DNA from: Bauldia sp.
GTDB lineage: Bacteria; Pseudomonadota; Alphaproteobacteria; Rhizobiales; Kaistiaceae
DNA: 32,223 nt
Reading direction: 5' to 3'
NCBI GenBank assembly: GCA_020849325.1
Contig: JADLGL010000028.1
Location: forward strand, 1-32,223
Below, piece by piece: positions 32,141 through 32,223 of the stretch; position 1 is the stretch's first letter; every line of letters begins with the position of its first letter. The translations under genes were made by a program, and so were the position numbers. The notes under the pieces are model-generated. The model made no database searches and was not told where the DNA came from. It was given only the letters and a program-made list of their open reading frames with translations.

Positions 32141-32223
32141 GGGTCCGTACTCAATAACGATTCCCAGCCAGCTAGAGGTGTGATTCAAAGTGCCCGGGAG
32201 GGCCCTTCGATGAAGCATCTCTA
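32141..32223 (+). mobile_element. Possible left end of an insertion sequence (runs off window)
   Basis: After CGCCCCTA, the sequence GGGTCCGTACTCAATAACG begins an AT-richer stretch unlike its surroundings. A GGGAGGG ribosome site and ATG at 32210 (reading M-K-H-L before the window ends) would suit a transposase gene starting about 70 bases from an IS end, as in IS5-type elements. No inverted repeat partner or transposase domain is visible. Low confidence. Confidence 0.3.

Overview
The window is chromosomal DNA from a high-GC alphaproteobacterium, most likely of the order Hyphomicrobiales (Rhizobiales). The evidence is the gene order rpoZ - rsh (RelA/SpoT) - pdxJ - acpS - lepB - rnc - era - recO, with the parC start beyond it, the divergent dapA/smpB block, the Rhizobiales-type small palindromic repeats, and the two outer-membrane barrels. 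The genus cannot be named from what is visible.

Layout. (1) 1-2880: the 5' end of parC (minus strand) is separated from recO by a small accessory block. It holds the C-terminal remnant of an IS630-type transposase, a LemA family gene, and a divergent M48 metalloprotease whose tail appears to be cut by a frameshift. (2) 2898-10239: a compact housekeeping operon on the minus strand, read rpoZ, rsh, pdxJ, acpS, lepB, rnc, era, recO. Several genes are joined by 4-base ATGA or GTGA overlaps. (3) 10519-11780: a NYN-domain nuclease and a family-5 uracil-DNA glycosylase on the plus strand. Two palindromic repeat elements follow (11794-12077). (4) 12079-13434: dapA and smpB (minus strand), with a soluble lytic transglycosylase diverging at 13597. 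(5) 15694-19165: a minus-strand chain of a 728-residue OmpA-type protein with four tandem repeats of about 121 residues, a 42-residue membrane protein, and a membrane-anchored helix-hairpin-helix protein, all translationally coupled. (6) 19339-20523: an outer-membrane barrel protein with a clear terminator; then tRNA-Ser(GCT) at 21019. (7) 21379-24170: a GbsR/MarR-type regulator and an MMPL exporter, with a perfect palindromic operator candidate upstream. (8) 24335-30396: a GNAT protein, then a tight four-gene operon of AsnB-type amidotransferase, acyl carrier protein, AMP-forming acyl ligase and a NadE-like synthetase. (9) 30535-32223: a small barrel protein with a remnant of a second copy, two conserved hypothetical genes, and at the right edge what may be the end of another insertion sequence.

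How the genes work together. The minus-strand operon links transcription (omega), stringent response, cofactor and acyl-carrier maturation, signal-peptide removal and RNA/ribosome maturation. The most interesting part is the asnB-ACP-ligase-nadE-like cassette. It looks like a dedicated pathway in which an acid is adenylated, loaded on a private carrier protein and amidated. No product can be read from the sequence. The OmpA-repeat/microprotein/HhH chain is a second candidate for an undescribed envelope system.
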